DNA of 64,000 nt, taken from NCBI GenBank assembly GCA_036504515.1, contig DASXVA010000001.1, positions 682,001 to 746,000 on the forward strand. The letters are read 5' to 3'. This stretch comes from AWTP1-18 sp036504515. GTDB taxonomy: Bacteria > Pseudomonadota > Gammaproteobacteria > Burkholderiales > Rhodocyclaceae. A model generated the notes under the pieces. It did not search any database, was not told where the DNA came from, and saw only the letters and a program-made list of their open reading frames with translations. This document shows positions 43,319 through 51,166 of this stretch, one piece after another. A program made the translations under genes and the position numbers. How positions within the stretch are numbered: the first letter of the stretch is position 1; each line of letters begins with the position of its first letter.

Positions 43319-44579
43319 GGGCCTGAGTGTCCTGCTGCTGGTCATCGCTGCAGCCCTGGCTTTTTTTGAGCCTTGGGCCTGCGTGCTTGCCTTGGCAATC
43401 GCCGCGCTGCTGGTGTTGTTTGGTGGTCAGTCCAGCGGTAGCCGGAATGATCTGGAGCAGTTCGATCAGCTGCTGAAGAAGGTCAACAACGGGGAACTGG
43501 TGAATCGTTTACCCCAGACCCTGGATGACCCGGTGCTCAACGCCATACGGATCAGTCTGAATTCTGTACTGGATCAGACCGAAACCGCCTTTCGCGAAAT
43601 TCTCGGCGGCATGAAAGCCTCTGCCGAGGAGCGGAGCTTCCGCCGTCTGCAACCCCTCGGCCTGCATGGAACTTTCCGGGAAGTGCTGCAACAGGTGCAG
43701 TTGATGTTCGACCAGGTCAACAGCTCCCGCGAATCCATCGCCCGGGAAGCCCTGCTGTCGCGGGTTTTCCTCCGCTCCGAACGGGGCCTGTCGATGGCCA
43801 TCGAGCACACGAACATTTCATTGACCGGGGTTTGCGATCGTTCGAGCAGTTCCCAGCAACTGGCGGCCAGCTTTGCCGAGTCCGCCACCCGCATGTCGGA
43901 TGCCGCCAGCCGCATGTCCGGCGCGCTGGGCCAGGCCCAGGCTGCAGCCCACACCGGCGTCAGCTCCCTTGAGGATTTGAACGCCAAGTCGGTGGCCATC
44001 CAGAAGATGTCGGCCCAGATCGACGGCATTGCCAAGCAGACCAATCTGCTGGCCCTCAATGCCGCCATTGAAGCGGCCCGGGCTGGCGAGGCCGGTCGCG
44101 GTTTTGCCGTGGTGGCGGACGAGGTGCGCAAGCTGGCGGATCAGTGCCAAAGCTCCGCGGAGCAAATCACCAAGGCCATTTCAGAAATTCTGCATTCCCT
44201 GGCCGGGGCCACGGGCAATATCAGCGAACTGAACGGATCGGTCACGGCGGCTCGGGAAACGGCCGATGTCTTCGGTACCGAGCTTTCCCAGTCCGCCGCC
44301 TCGGCGACCCAGGTGGAATCCATGGCCCGGGACATCCTGACCGGTGCCGAAAGCGTGAGCAAGTCCATCGGACTGGTGGGCCTGGCCCAGAAGGCCCGCT
44401 CTGACGTTACCGCCATCCTGCATGGCGAAAACGCCAACATTACGAGCCTGGGCGATATGGAGAAGGAAGTCATTTCCATGGTCGAATCGAAACGCTGGAT
44501 CAAGGGCAGTGAAGATCGGGAATCCTTGATCGCCATCTACGACGCCCTCTTCGCCAATATCGAAAAACAGATTCGGTAA
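43293..44579 (+). CDS. Membrane-anchored MCP partner of the PAS sensor (CetA-like)
   Basis: The 428-aa product has two adjacent N-terminal helices (~9-26 and ~28-44) with no periplasmic domain, then a HAMP-like segment (LLKKVNNGELVNRLPQ), and the MCP signalling hairpin (QTNLLALNAAIEAARAG, GFAVVADEVRKLADQC). The C-terminal tail ends in helical IYDALFANIEKQIR. It starts inside the PAS gene after GGAAAGAG, so translation is coupled. It should relay redox signals from the PAS protein to CheA. A terminator follows. Confidence 0.87.
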   Translation: MKNSSFLYKGLSVLLLVIAAALAFFEPWACVLALAIAALLVLFGGQSSGSRNDLEQFDQLLKKVNNGELVNRLPQTLDDPVLNAIRISLNSVLDQTETAFREILGGMKASAEERSFRRLQPLGLHGTFREVLQQVQLMFDQVNSSRESIAREALLSRVFLRSERGLSMAIEHTNISLTGVCDRSSSSQQLAASFAESATRMSDAASRMSGALGQAQAAAHTGVSSLEDLNAKSVAIQKMSAQIDGIAKQTNLLALNAAIEAARAGEAGRGFAVVADEVRKLADQCQSSAEQITKAISEILHSLAGATGNISELNGSVTAARETADVFGTELSQSAASATQVESMARDILTGAESVSKSIGLVGLAQKARSDVTAILHGENANITSLGDMEKEVISMVESKRWIKGSEDRESLIAIYDALFANIEKQIR

Positions 44580-44609
44580 GCGTCTCATCGCCGGAGTGAC
44601 GGGGTTGAT

Positions 44610-44633
44610 ACCCTGTCTTCCGGCAGGGTTTTG
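44610..44633 (+). terminator. Terminator after the split aerotaxis receptor
   Basis: The stem ACCCTGTC (44610-44617) with GGCAGGGT (44622-44629) includes one G-U pair, has a 4-nt loop and is followed by TTTG. It lies 31 bases past the MCP stop. Confidence 0.5.
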
Positions 44634-44703
44634 TCGGCCAGGATTTCGGCAAACCTGTTTCCTGTTTGCCTGTGTTCCGACCTCCTCGGGTACACTTCCC
44701 CCC

Positions 44704-45861
44704 ATGCGTACATCCATCCCATTCCCCCGGTTTTTGTTCACGGCGGCCCTTGCCGCGTTTGCCCTGCTGGGTAGTTTTTCCGCGCAAGCTCAGGCTTTGC
44801 CGGCCCCCACCCTGGCTGCTTCAGCCTGGATTCTGGTGGATCACTTCTCCGGTCAGGAACTGGTGGCGGTCAATGCGGACAAGCGGGTGGAGCCCGCCTC
44901 CCTGACCAAATTGATGACGGCCTACCTGACCTTTGGCGCCCTCAAGCAAAACAAGTTGAAGCTCGACCAAGTCATTCCCGTTTCGGAAAAGGCCTGGAAG
45001 ACCGACGGCTCCAAGATGTTCATCGAACCGCGCAAGCCGGTGACGGTGGATGAGCTGATCCACGGCATGATCATCCAGTCAGGCAACGATGCCTGCATCG
45101 CCCTGGCCGAATCCATCGCCGGCAGCGAAGAAGCCTTCGTGGCCATGATGAACCGGGAAGCCCAGCGCCTGGGGCTGAAGGACACCCACTTCATGAACGC
45201 CACGGGGCTGCCCGATGGCCAGCATTACTCGACAGCGCGGGATCTTTCCCTGCTGGCCCGGGCCATCATCCGCGACTTCCCCGAGTTCTATCCCCTCTAC
45301 TCGAACAAGTCCTACAGCTACAACAAGATCACCCAGCCCAACCGCAACCGCCTGCTCTGGCTTGACCCCACCGTGGACGGCATGAAGACGGGCCACACTG
45401 ACAGTGCCGGCTATTGCCTGATCGCCAGCAGCAAGCGCGGCCTGCGCCGGCTGGTGTCCGTCGTACTGGGTACCGATTCCGACAACGCCCGTGCCCAGGA
45501 ATCCCTCAAGCTGCTCAACCACGGCTATATGGCCTTTGACGCCTACAAGCTCTACGACAAGGGCCAGCCCATTTCCCGGCTCAAGGTATACAAGGGCCGC
45601 AGCAATACGGTGGGGGCCGGCTTCAGCGAAGACTTCGTGGTTTCCCTGCCCAAGGGCGTACCCCTGGATCGCCTCAAGGTCCAGCTCAAGAGCCGCCAGC
45701 CTCTTGTTGCTCCTGTATCCCCCGGCGCTCAGGTGGGAACGTTGAAATTGATTCTGGACGACAAGTCTCTGGGGGAATTTCCTGTTCAGTCCCTGGAAGA
45801 CGTTCCCGTGGCCGGCCTCGTGGGGCGCACTTGGGACGCCATCAAGTTGTTCTTCCAGTAA
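44704..45861 (+). CDS. dacC: D-alanyl-D-alanine carboxypeptidase (PBP5/6 type)
   Basis: The 385-aa periplasmic enzyme has a cleavable signal peptide (MRTSIPFPRFLFTAALAAF..., cleavage near AQA). The penicillin-binding motifs are SLTK (Ser66 nucleophile, Lys69), SGND (S-x-N) and MKTGHT (K-T-G). A C-terminal beta domain and an amphipathic tail (VAGLVGRTWDAIKLFFQ) would attach it to the inner membrane. It trims the terminal D-Ala from peptidoglycan stem peptides. The start at 44704 fits the signal peptide. The D-amino-acid transaminase starts seven bases downstream. dacA is an equally valid symbol. Confidence 0.93.
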   Translation: MRTSIPFPRFLFTAALAAFALLGSFSAQAQALPAPTLAASAWILVDHFSGQELVAVNADKRVEPASLTKLMTAYLTFGALKQNKLKLDQVIPVSEKAWKTDGSKMFIEPRKPVTVDELIHGMIIQSGNDACIALAESIAGSEEAFVAMMNREAQRLGLKDTHFMNATGLPDGQHYSTARDLSLLARAIIRDFPEFYPLYSNKSYSYNKITQPNRNRLLWLDPTVDGMKTGHTDSAGYCLIASSKRGLRRLVSVVLGTDSDNARAQESLKLLNHGYMAFDAYKLYDKGQPISRLKVYKGRSNTVGAGFSEDFVVSLPKGVPLDRLKVQLKSRQPLVAPVSPGAQVGTLKLILDDKSLGEFPVQSLEDVPVAGLVGRTWDAIKLFFQ

Positions 45862-45868
45862 CGCTGCC

Positions 45869-46735
45869 ATGGGCCTGGTCTATCTCAACGGCACCTTCAG
45901 TCCCCTGGAGGAAGCCCGCGTTTCTGTGATGGACCGGGGTTTCCTGTTCGGCGACGGCATTTACGAAGTGGTGCCGGTCTATGGCCGTAAGGCTTTTCGT
46001 CTGGAAGAGCATCTGACCCGTCTTGATCGCAGCCTGGCCCAGGTCCGCATTGCCAATCCCCACACGGCTGCCCAATGGCAGGCCCTGGTGGAAAAGATCA
46101 TTGCCGCAGCCGACTTTGAAGACCAGTCGGTTCTGCTCCAGGTCACCCGCGGTGTTAGCCCGGTGCGCAATCACGCCTTTCCCAACCCGCTGCCGGAACC
46201 CACGGTTTTCATTTTGGCGGAGCCCCTTAACCCGCCGGATGCCAAGCTCAAGGCGGAAGGTGTGACCGCAGTGTCCGCGGCAGATAACCGTTGGCTGCGT
46301 TGCGACATCAAGGCGATTTCCCTGCTGGCCAACTGCCTGTTGCGACAGAAGGCCACCGATGAAGGCTGTGCCGAAACGGTCATGTTCCGCGACGGCATTC
46401 TCACCGAAGGGGCCGCCTCCAACATTTTCGTGGTGAAGGACGGCACGGTACTGGCCCCCCAGAAAAACCACCTGATGCTCACGGGCATCACCTACGACGT
46501 GGTGCTGGAACTGGCCGCCCGCTTGGCCTTGCCCCTGGTGGTGCGGGATATCACCGACAGCGAAGTGCGCAATGCCGACGAGCTGTGGCTGAGTTCTTCC
46601 ACCAAGGAAATCCTGCCCATCATCAGCCTGGACAACCGCCCCATTGGAAATGGCCGACCCGGCCCCATCTATGGCGTCATGGATCAAGGCTATCAACAAT
46701 TCAAGACCGAGGTAATGCGCAGTGGCCGTCCTTGA
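45869..46735 (+). CDS. dat: D-amino-acid transaminase (class IV aminotransferase)
   Basis: The 288-aa PLP-fold IV enzyme has the N-terminal VMDRGFLFGDGIYEVVPVY, the PLP lysine in RCDIKAISLLANCLLRQKA, and LTEGAASNIFVV and LTGITYDVVLELA near the cofactor phosphate. D-alanine aminotransferase type is preferred over branched-chain or ADC lyase because of the motifs and the position next to dacC. It would interconvert D-Ala and D-Glu for wall synthesis. Confidence 0.88.
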   Translation: MGLVYLNGTFSPLEEARVSVMDRGFLFGDGIYEVVPVYGRKAFRLEEHLTRLDRSLAQVRIANPHTAAQWQALVEKIIAAADFEDQSVLLQVTRGVSPVRNHAFPNPLPEPTVFILAEPLNPPDAKLKAEGVTAVSAADNRWLRCDIKAISLLANCLLRQKATDEGCAETVMFRDGILTEGAASNIFVVKDGTVLAPQKNHLMLTGITYDVVLELAARLALPLVVRDITDSEVRNADELWLSSSTKEILPIISLDNRPIGNGRPGPIYGVMDQGYQQFKTEVMRSGRP

Positions 46736-46779
46736 ACGGGACTTGCCCGCAACACCGGTTAAAACAAGGATGCAATGCA

Positions 46780-47043
46780 ATGGCAGATGAAACCCTGCTC
46801 GAATTCCCCTGCGACTTTCCCTTGAAAATCATGGGCGCCACCCGGGACGGGTTTGCCCAGGTGGTGGTGGAAGTGGTGCTCAAGCACGCGCCGGATTTCG
46901 ACGCCGCCACCGTGGAAATGCGGCCTTCAAAAGCCGGCAACTATCTTTCCCTCACCTGCACCGTCCGGGCCACCTCCAAGCCCCAACTGGATGCGCTGTA
47001 CATGGAATTGACGGGGCATCCGTGGGTCAAGATCGTTCTTTAG
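46780..47043 (+). CDS. ybeD: YbeD (DUF493) family protein
   Basis: The 87-aa protein has an ACT-like fold, with LLEFPCDFPLKIMGAT at the start and SLTCTVRATSKPQLDALY near the end. Consistently located between dacC/dat and lipB in beta- and gammaproteobacteria, it is thought to affect lipoate metabolism, but its biochemical role is not established. The ATG at 46780 is the one matching family length. Confidence 0.92.
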   Translation: MADETLLEFPCDFPLKIMGATRDGFAQVVVEVVLKHAPDFDAATVEMRPSKAGNYLSLTCTVRATSKPQLDALYMELTGHPWVKIVL

Positions 47044-47051
47044 GCCAGCCC

Positions 47052-47669
47052 TTGCACATTCGCCATCTGGGGCGGGTCGAGTACGAGCCCACCTTCAAGG
47101 CGATGCAGGAGTTCACCGCTAATCGCGGTGACGATACGCCCGATGAACTGTGGGTCGTCGAGCACCCTCCCGTGTTCACCCAGGGTTTGGCCGGCAAAGC
47201 CGAACACCTGTTGATGGACGTGGGCATCCCCGTGGTGCAGATCGACCGGGGCGGTCAGGTGACCTATCACGGCCCCGGCCAGATCGTCGTCTATTTGCTG
47301 CTGGATTTACGTCGGCGCGGCTTCAAGGTGCGGGAACTGGTCAACGCCATGGAGCAAGCCCTGATCGATTGCGTCGCCGCCTATGGCGTCACCGCCGAGC
47401 GAGTAGAGGGCGCCCCCGGCGTCTATGTAAAAGGAGCCAAGATTGCGGCCCTCGGACTGCGCATCAAACACGGCTGCAGTTATCACGGCCTCTCTCTCAA
47501 CGTGGATATGGATTTATCCCCCTTCCGGGCCATCAACCCCTGTGGCTATGCGGGTATGGAAGTCATTCAGTTGCGCGATCTGGCTAATCAGGGCAATCTG
47601 GCAGACGTGGAGGCAACCCTTCTTGCCTGCCTGGAAGAACAGTTAAAAGAATCGAAAGAAAGCAAATGA
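47052..47669 (+). CDS. lipB: Octanoyl-[ACP]:protein N-octanoyltransferase
   Basis: The 205-aa enzyme transfers octanoate from ACP to lipoyl domains. Catalytic Lys lies in GAKIAALGLR and Cys in INPCGYAGME; the substrate loop DRGGQVTYHGPGQ is present. Start: a TTG at 47052 gives the family N-terminus (L-H-I-R-H-L-G) with TAGG seven bases upstream; a GTG at 47022 is also in frame but would overlap ybeD by 22 bases. Overlaps lipA by four bases. Confidence 0.92.
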   Translation: MHIRHLGRVEYEPTFKAMQEFTANRGDDTPDELWVVEHPPVFTQGLAGKAEHLLMDVGIPVVQIDRGGQVTYHGPGQIVVYLLLDLRRRGFKVRELVNAMEQALIDCVAAYGVTAERVEGAPGVYVKGAKIAALGLRIKHGCSYHGLSLNVDMDLSPFRAINPCGYAGMEVIQLRDLANQGNLADVEATLLACLEEQLKESKESK

Positions 47670-48607
47670 GCGAACGCGGTATCAAGCAAAAGGGCGAAGC
47701 CAAGACAGCCCGTATCCCCATCAAGATCGTGCCCCTGGAACAGACCTTGAAAAAGCCCGACTGGATTCGGGTCAAGGCCGGCTCCAACGCCACCCGTTTC
47801 AACGAGGTGAAGCAGATCCTGCGGGACCACCAGTTACATACCGTGTGCGAAGAAGCCACTTGCCCCAATATCGGCGAGTGCTTCGGCAAAGGTACCGCCA
47901 CCTTCATGATCCTCGGCGACATCTGCACCCGCCGCTGCCCCTTCTGCGACGTGGGCCACGGCAAACCTTTGCCGGTGGATGAAGAAGCCGCCGAAAAGCT
48001 GGGCCGTACCATTGCTGCCATGAAGCTCAAGTACGTGGTGATCACCAGCGTCGACCGGGACGACCTGCGGGACGGTGGCGCCCAGCATTTTGTGGACTGC
48101 ATCCAGAAGACGCGGGAGTACTCGCCCTCAACGCAAATCGAAGTGCTGGTGCCCGACTTCCGTGGTCGCCTCGACATCGCCCTCGACATCTTCGCCACCG
48201 GCCTGCCCGACGTGATGAACCACAATCTGGAAACCGTGCCCCGCCTCTACAAACAGGCCCGGCCCGGAGCCGATTACGAACACTCCCTGCAACTGCTCAA
48301 GCAGTTCAAGGCAAAGCATCCCGACATCGCCACCAAGTCCGGCCTCATGGTGGGCATAGGCGAAACCGACGAAGAAATCCTGCAAGTCATGCGCGACCTT
48401 CGCGCCCACGATGTGGACATGCTGACCATCGGCCAATACCTGGCCCCCTCAGGCCACCACCTGCCGGTACTGCGTTACGTGCATCCCGACACCTTCAAGA
48501 TGTTTGAAGCGGAAGCCCTGAAGATGGGATTCAAGAATGCTGCTTGTGCACCAATGGTCAGGTCGTCGTATTGGGCAGATCAGCAGGCTCATGGCGCTGG
48601 TGTTTGA
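47666..48607 (+). CDS. lipA: Lipoyl synthase (radical SAM)
   Basis: The 313-aa enzyme inserts sulfurs into octanoyl-lipoyl domains. It has both iron-sulfur clusters: the auxiliary set C-x4-C-x5-C in CEEATCPNIGEC and the radical SAM C-x3-C-x2-C in CTRRCPFCDV. The C-terminal R-S-S-Y motif (MVRSSYWADQQ) supplies the Ser ligand to the auxiliary cluster. Last gene of the dacC-dat-ybeD-lipB-lipA run; a very strong terminator follows. Confidence 0.96.
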   Translation: MSERGIKQKGEAKTARIPIKIVPLEQTLKKPDWIRVKAGSNATRFNEVKQILRDHQLHTVCEEATCPNIGECFGKGTATFMILGDICTRRCPFCDVGHGKPLPVDEEAAEKLGRTIAAMKLKYVVITSVDRDDLRDGGAQHFVDCIQKTREYSPSTQIEVLVPDFRGRLDIALDIFATGLPDVMNHNLETVPRLYKQARPGADYEHSLQLLKQFKAKHPDIATKSGLMVGIGETDEEILQVMRDLRAHDVDMLTIGQYLAPSGHHLPVLRYVHPDTFKMFEAEALKMGFKNAACAPMVRSSYWADQQAHGAGV

Positions 48608-48675
48608 TTTGTGAATTCCAACAATACGGACTACTGAACAAGGATCGAGACTACTTTCTACTGATCCTGGCTACT

Positions 48676-48713
48676 ACAAACAAAAGCCACTCCTAAGAGT
48701 GGCTTTTGTTTGT
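48676..48713 (+). terminator. Strong terminator after lipA
   Basis: A perfect 17-bp stem (ACAAACAAAAGCCACTC at 48676-48692; its complement at 48697-48713) with a CTAA loop. The right arm contains TTTTGTTTGT. It is symmetric enough to work in both directions, and it marks the boundary between the core operon and the cassette block. Confidence 0.85.
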
Positions 48714-48902
48714 CCGGTAATCGGTGGAGTCCGCAGGCTTAGGCTGAAAGCTAATAGCAACTAACGGCCAGAAGCGGCTGTTCGCGTTTTCTCCTCACAG
48801 CGGCCATTCGTGCCTGCCACCCAGATCCCCGAGGCAATCCATAACTTTCCGGCATATTGGAGTTGTTATACTGACCGTCGGAATGCCAACTGACTGAAAG
48901 TC
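48714..48902. other. Junction between lipA operon and cassette array
   Basis: No integrase gene or fragment is recognisable here. A possible promoter -10 (TATACT, 48867-48872) faces the array, with only a poor -35. Together with 48608-48675 this gene-poor stretch holds the lipA terminator and nothing else I can name. Confidence 0.35.
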
Positions 48903-49022
48903 ATGGATAAAGGAAAGAAAATCCAAGGTCATCAATATCAATTGTTATGCGGACCCAACGGTCCGTGTAAACACTGTTGGGCGGCAACATCCCACGTACT
49001 CACGTTCCAGGAGAAACGATGA
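48903..49022 (+). CDS. Possible 39-aa Cys-rich peptide coupled to the first cassette ORF
   Basis: An ATG at 48903 opens 39 codons ending in a TGA that overlaps the next start (ATGA at 49019-49022). The peptide contains LLCGPNGPCKHCW, a C-x5-C-x2-C cluster that could bind metal. GAAAG lies upstream. The core-like GTTGGGC at 48976 falls inside it, so either the reading frame spans a recombination junction or one of the two readings is fortuitous. Confidence 0.3.
   Translation: MDKGKKIQGHQYQLLCGPNGPCKHCWAATSHVLTFQEKR
48953..48982 (+). other. Left-edge core site (possible attI or truncated attC)
   Basis: ACCCAAC (48953-48959) and GTTGGGC (48976-48982) match the R'' and R' consensus, but only 16 bases separate them, too few for a normal attC. 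It could be an attI-like remnant or a deleted attC at the array start. Confidence 0.4.
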
Positions 49023-49465
49023 TTTTCAGTTACGCGCGAGGTCCCTTCCTCGAATTTCTTCGCAACCTAACCCCGCAGATTCTGCTGTTCTCCATCGCGA
49101 TCATCATGGGGTCAAAACTCGATCTCACGAAGTGGGACCCTGGCAACACTTGGAATACGCTGCCCTTCATCTTTGTCATGGGCACGTTCTTCGCGGCTGC
49201 GGTAGCCAACATGTTCATGTTCATTGAAGGCTCATGCCGTTCCATCGCAGACATCGACGAAGAATCGAAACGCCTGCATTCGGAAGGAATCAAGGGCGTT
49301 GCACATCTCAAAGAGCTTGGAGTCCTGCTTTTCAAAAGAAGTAAGGCGCTCTTCTTTGAAGTCGCGGTTGCCTTGCTCATCGTTCAGGTGGGATTCTTGG
49401 CGGTCTTCATCACGTCCATTCAGGCCGCCACCAATCTCTACATCACTATCCATGGTGGCAAGTAA
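49019..49465 (+). CDS. Cassette ORF 1: small membrane protein
   Basis: The 148-aa protein has AGGAG eight bases before the ATG at 49019. It has three likely membrane helices: LTPQILLFSIAIIMG, NTLPFIFVMGTFFAAAVANM, and a C-terminal one (FFEVAVALLIVQVGFLAVF). A charged cytoplasmic segment between helices 2 and 3 (DIDEESKRLHSEGIKG) is present. No family is recognised; small orphan membrane proteins are common cassette cargo. attC 1 begins six bases after the stop. Confidence 0.65.
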   Translation: MIFSYARGPFLEFLRNLTPQILLFSIAIIMGSKLDLTKWDPGNTWNTLPFIFVMGTFFAAAVANMFMFIEGSCRSIADIDEESKRLHSEGIKGVAHLKELGVLLFKRSKALFFEVAVALLIVQVGFLAVFITSIQAATNLYITIHGGK

Positions 49466-49470
49466 GCGTT

Positions 49471-49537
49471 GCCCAACCCATCATTCGAGCGGACCTACGC
49501 GAAAAGCTGCGCAGGCCGCTCAATTCAAACGTTGAAG
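49471..49537 (+). other. attC site 1
   Basis: R'' GCCCAAC (49471-49477), R' GTTGAAG (49531-49537). Internal complementary arms are GAGCGG (49487-49492) and CCGCTC (49516-49521), with an inner CCTACGC/GCGCAGG stem. The spacing and length (67 bp) fit attC. Confidence 0.7.
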
Positions 49538-49699
49538 CTGTAGAAAAACGCATTTTTATAATTTCGAGAAGAACATGACAGAAAATCGACCTCTCAAAAC
49601 ACGCTGTGCTGGCCGGTCTCCATCAAGGGAATGGTCAAGCGACCCAGGAAATAGTTCTGACATGACCCCTCAACCAGTTTTTCTACAACCTCGTTAGCC
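49531..49699 (+). repeat. 169-bp core-to-core unit, copy 1
   Basis: The segment begins at R' of attC 1 and ends at a second core-like GTTAGCC. It is repeated at 50995-51163 at equal length, with roughly 10-15% substitutions by eye and no indels. Its ends carry inverted sequences (AGCTGTAGAAAAAC near the left end, GTTTTTCTACA near the right). It may be a mini-cassette or a small mobile element that targets the core site. Confidence 0.75.
49575..49697 (+). CDS. Candidate 40-aa ORF in the repeated mini-unit
   Basis: Starting after GAGAAGAAC, the frame MTENRPLKTRCAG... runs 40 codons and stops at a TAG within the terminal GTTAG core. Comparing it with copy 2, about half the changed codons are synonymous and the frame length is preserved, which hints at coding. 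Copy 2 has a TGA at codon 14. The peptide is hydrophilic, Pro/Ser/Arg-rich, without a known motif. Confidence 0.35.
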   Translation: MTENRPLKTRCAGRSPSREWSSDPGNSSDMTPQPVFLQPR

Positions 49700-49727
49700 A
49701 TCAATTTCGAATGATCGGGGATTCTGA

Positions 49728-50261
49728 ATGATCGAACATATCAAATTATTTCTGGACGCACTGACGGCTGTAGGAGCTATCGCTGCCGCAGTAGGGGTAT
49801 ACGTTGCGTACGAACAGCTTGAAACGCTTAACAAGACGCTCGAAGATAACAGGCGTTGGAATAAGGTCATTTCTGCATTCAGCATCACTCCCAATAACGA
49901 AGAAATTAATACGATTGAGGAAGAACTGAATGAAAGTTTCATAAAGATAATCGATCGGACAGCTCCACTTTCTGCTGCAGATGTAGAAGAACTTTGCAAA
50001 CCTGAAAATGCGAGACTAAAGATTCTTCTTAAAAACTACCTCAACGAGCTTGAGTCGTACTGCACAGCAATAAATGTTGGGGCTGTATGTGAGGAAACGG
50101 CGAAAAGAAAATACAGTCATAAAATTAAGCGACTGTTTCTTGAGCTGAGGCCGTACATTGAAAGGCTTCGAACCGACCATAACGAACCAACCTTGTTTAT
50201 CGAAATTGAGCAGGTAGTAAAGATGTGGGAGCCCCCGATTCCGGCGGGAAGAACATACTGA
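49728..50261 (+). CDS. Cassette ORF 2: membrane-anchored helical protein
   Basis: The 177-aa product has one N-terminal membrane helix (LFLDALTAVGAIAAAVGVYVAY) followed by a long, mostly helical, charged cytoplasmic region (e.g. EQLETLNKTLEDNRRWNK). This architecture resembles DUF4760-type proteins, often found in mobile regions. A/T-rich codon usage differs from the core genes. It starts 35 bases after the core at 49693; attC 2 begins four bases after its stop. Function unknown. Confidence 0.65.
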   Translation: MIEHIKLFLDALTAVGAIAAAVGVYVAYEQLETLNKTLEDNRRWNKVISAFSITPNNEEINTIEEELNESFIKIIDRTAPLSAADVEELCKPENARLKILLKNYLNELESYCTAINVGAVCEETAKRKYSHKIKRLFLELRPYIERLRTDHNEPTLFIEIEQVVKMWEPPIPAGRTY

Positions 50262-50265
50262 TGAT

Positions 50266-50327
50266 GGCTAACCCATCCATCACTGGCGCGATAAGGCCAC
50301 GCCAGCCGGTTATGTCAAACGGCAGAC
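50266..50327 (+). other. attC site 2 (degenerate right core)
   Basis: R'' GGCTAAC (50266-50272), R' GGCAGAC (50321-50327; consensus GTTRRRY, so two positions differ). Inner arms CTGGCGCG and CACGCCAG are nearly complementary. 62 bp. Confidence 0.55.
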
Positions 50328-50350
50328 CTCTTTTTCTTTCTCCCACGAAT

Positions 50351-50914
50351 ATGACAAAAAATATATTCCTTGCCGTAGCAATTTTCCTCGGCGCATCTCT
50401 AGCAGTCGCAGAGCCAATTGTTAATGTGAGTACTGGGCTTTCGTTTCCAGACAGCATTGCTGGATATGAGCGAGTCGGAGTAACTGACTTTGAATCGAAG
50501 AAGCCTGGGGTGGGCTTTTCCTATACCTATAGAAGTGCAGAAGGTGTCTCAGCTTCGATTTATGTATTTAATCTTCAGCTGGCACAAATACCAAGTGATA
50601 TCGACTCCCCCCTCATTGCGGCGGTCCGGAAGGCTGCTACAGACGATATTGCGCAAGTTGCAGCAACCAGGGGGTACTCCCTGAGGTTACCGTTTTCCGC
50701 TACTGCTTCGGTTAAGACGAGCAAGGGAGTGACCAAAGTTACATACGATATGTTCAGAATTCCTGCGGCATTTGGTGGAAATACTTTTACTTGGATATGG
50801 CCCGCACGAAATCACATATTCAAAATCCGTCTTACTCCAAGTGCATCCGGGGAACTCAACACAGAGTTGATGCAGGAATTTTACCAAGCAGTGGTGCGAC
50901 TCTCAATTGAATAG
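50351..50914 (+). CDS. Cassette ORF 3: exported protein of unknown function
   Basis: The 187-aa product with start at 50351 has a clear signal peptide (MTKNIFLAVAIFLGASLAVA). An ATG at 50312 would displace it. The mature part has a repeated beta pattern (FPDSIAGYERVGVTDFE, GVGFSYTYRS, SASIYVFNLQL), typical of small periplasmic proteins of unknown function. It ends in a TAG that abuts the left core of attC 3. Confidence 0.65.
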   Translation: MTKNIFLAVAIFLGASLAVAEPIVNVSTGLSFPDSIAGYERVGVTDFESKKPGVGFSYTYRSAEGVSASIYVFNLQLAQIPSDIDSPLIAAVRKAATDDIAQVAATRGYSLRLPFSATASVKTSKGVTKVTYDMFRIPAAFGGNTFTWIWPARNHIFKIRLTPSASGELNTELMQEFYQAVVRLSIE

Positions 50915-51001
50915 CCAATCCATTCATCAGCGAGGTCAAACCTGGTGTTGCAGGGGACGCTCCGCCTATCGGCGGCGTGCCCTTGAACTTGGACGTTGAA
51001 G
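50913..51001 (+). other. attC site 3
   Basis: Left core-like AGCCAATC (around 50913-50919), right core GTTGAAG (50995-51001). 89 bp with interrupted complementarity (GCCTATCGGC centre). Weakest left core of the series. Confidence 0.5.
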
Positions 51002-51163
51002 CTGTAGAAAAACTCATTTTTAATATTTCGAGAAGAACATGACAGAAAATCGACCGTTCAAAACGCGTTGTGCTGACTGATCTCCATCCAAAGAATGGTC
51101 AAGTGACCCTAGAAATGACTCTGACATGACTCCTCAACCAGTTTTTCTACAGCCTCGTTAGGC
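50995..51163 (+). repeat. 169-bp core-to-core unit, copy 2
   Basis: Second copy of the unit at 49531, again directly between an attC right core (GTTGAAG) and a terminal core (GTTAGGC, 51157-51163). The end inverted repeat is better preserved here: GCTGTAGAAAAACT near the left end and its complement AGTTTTTCTACAGC near the right. The 40-codon frame (51039-51161) is interrupted by TGA at 51078-51080. Confidence 0.75.
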
Positions 51164-51166
51164 CGC

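Noticed and set aside
48608..48902. Search for intI or its fragment next to the array
   Set aside because: Only about 300 bases, no long open frame on either strand, and no integrase-like motif.
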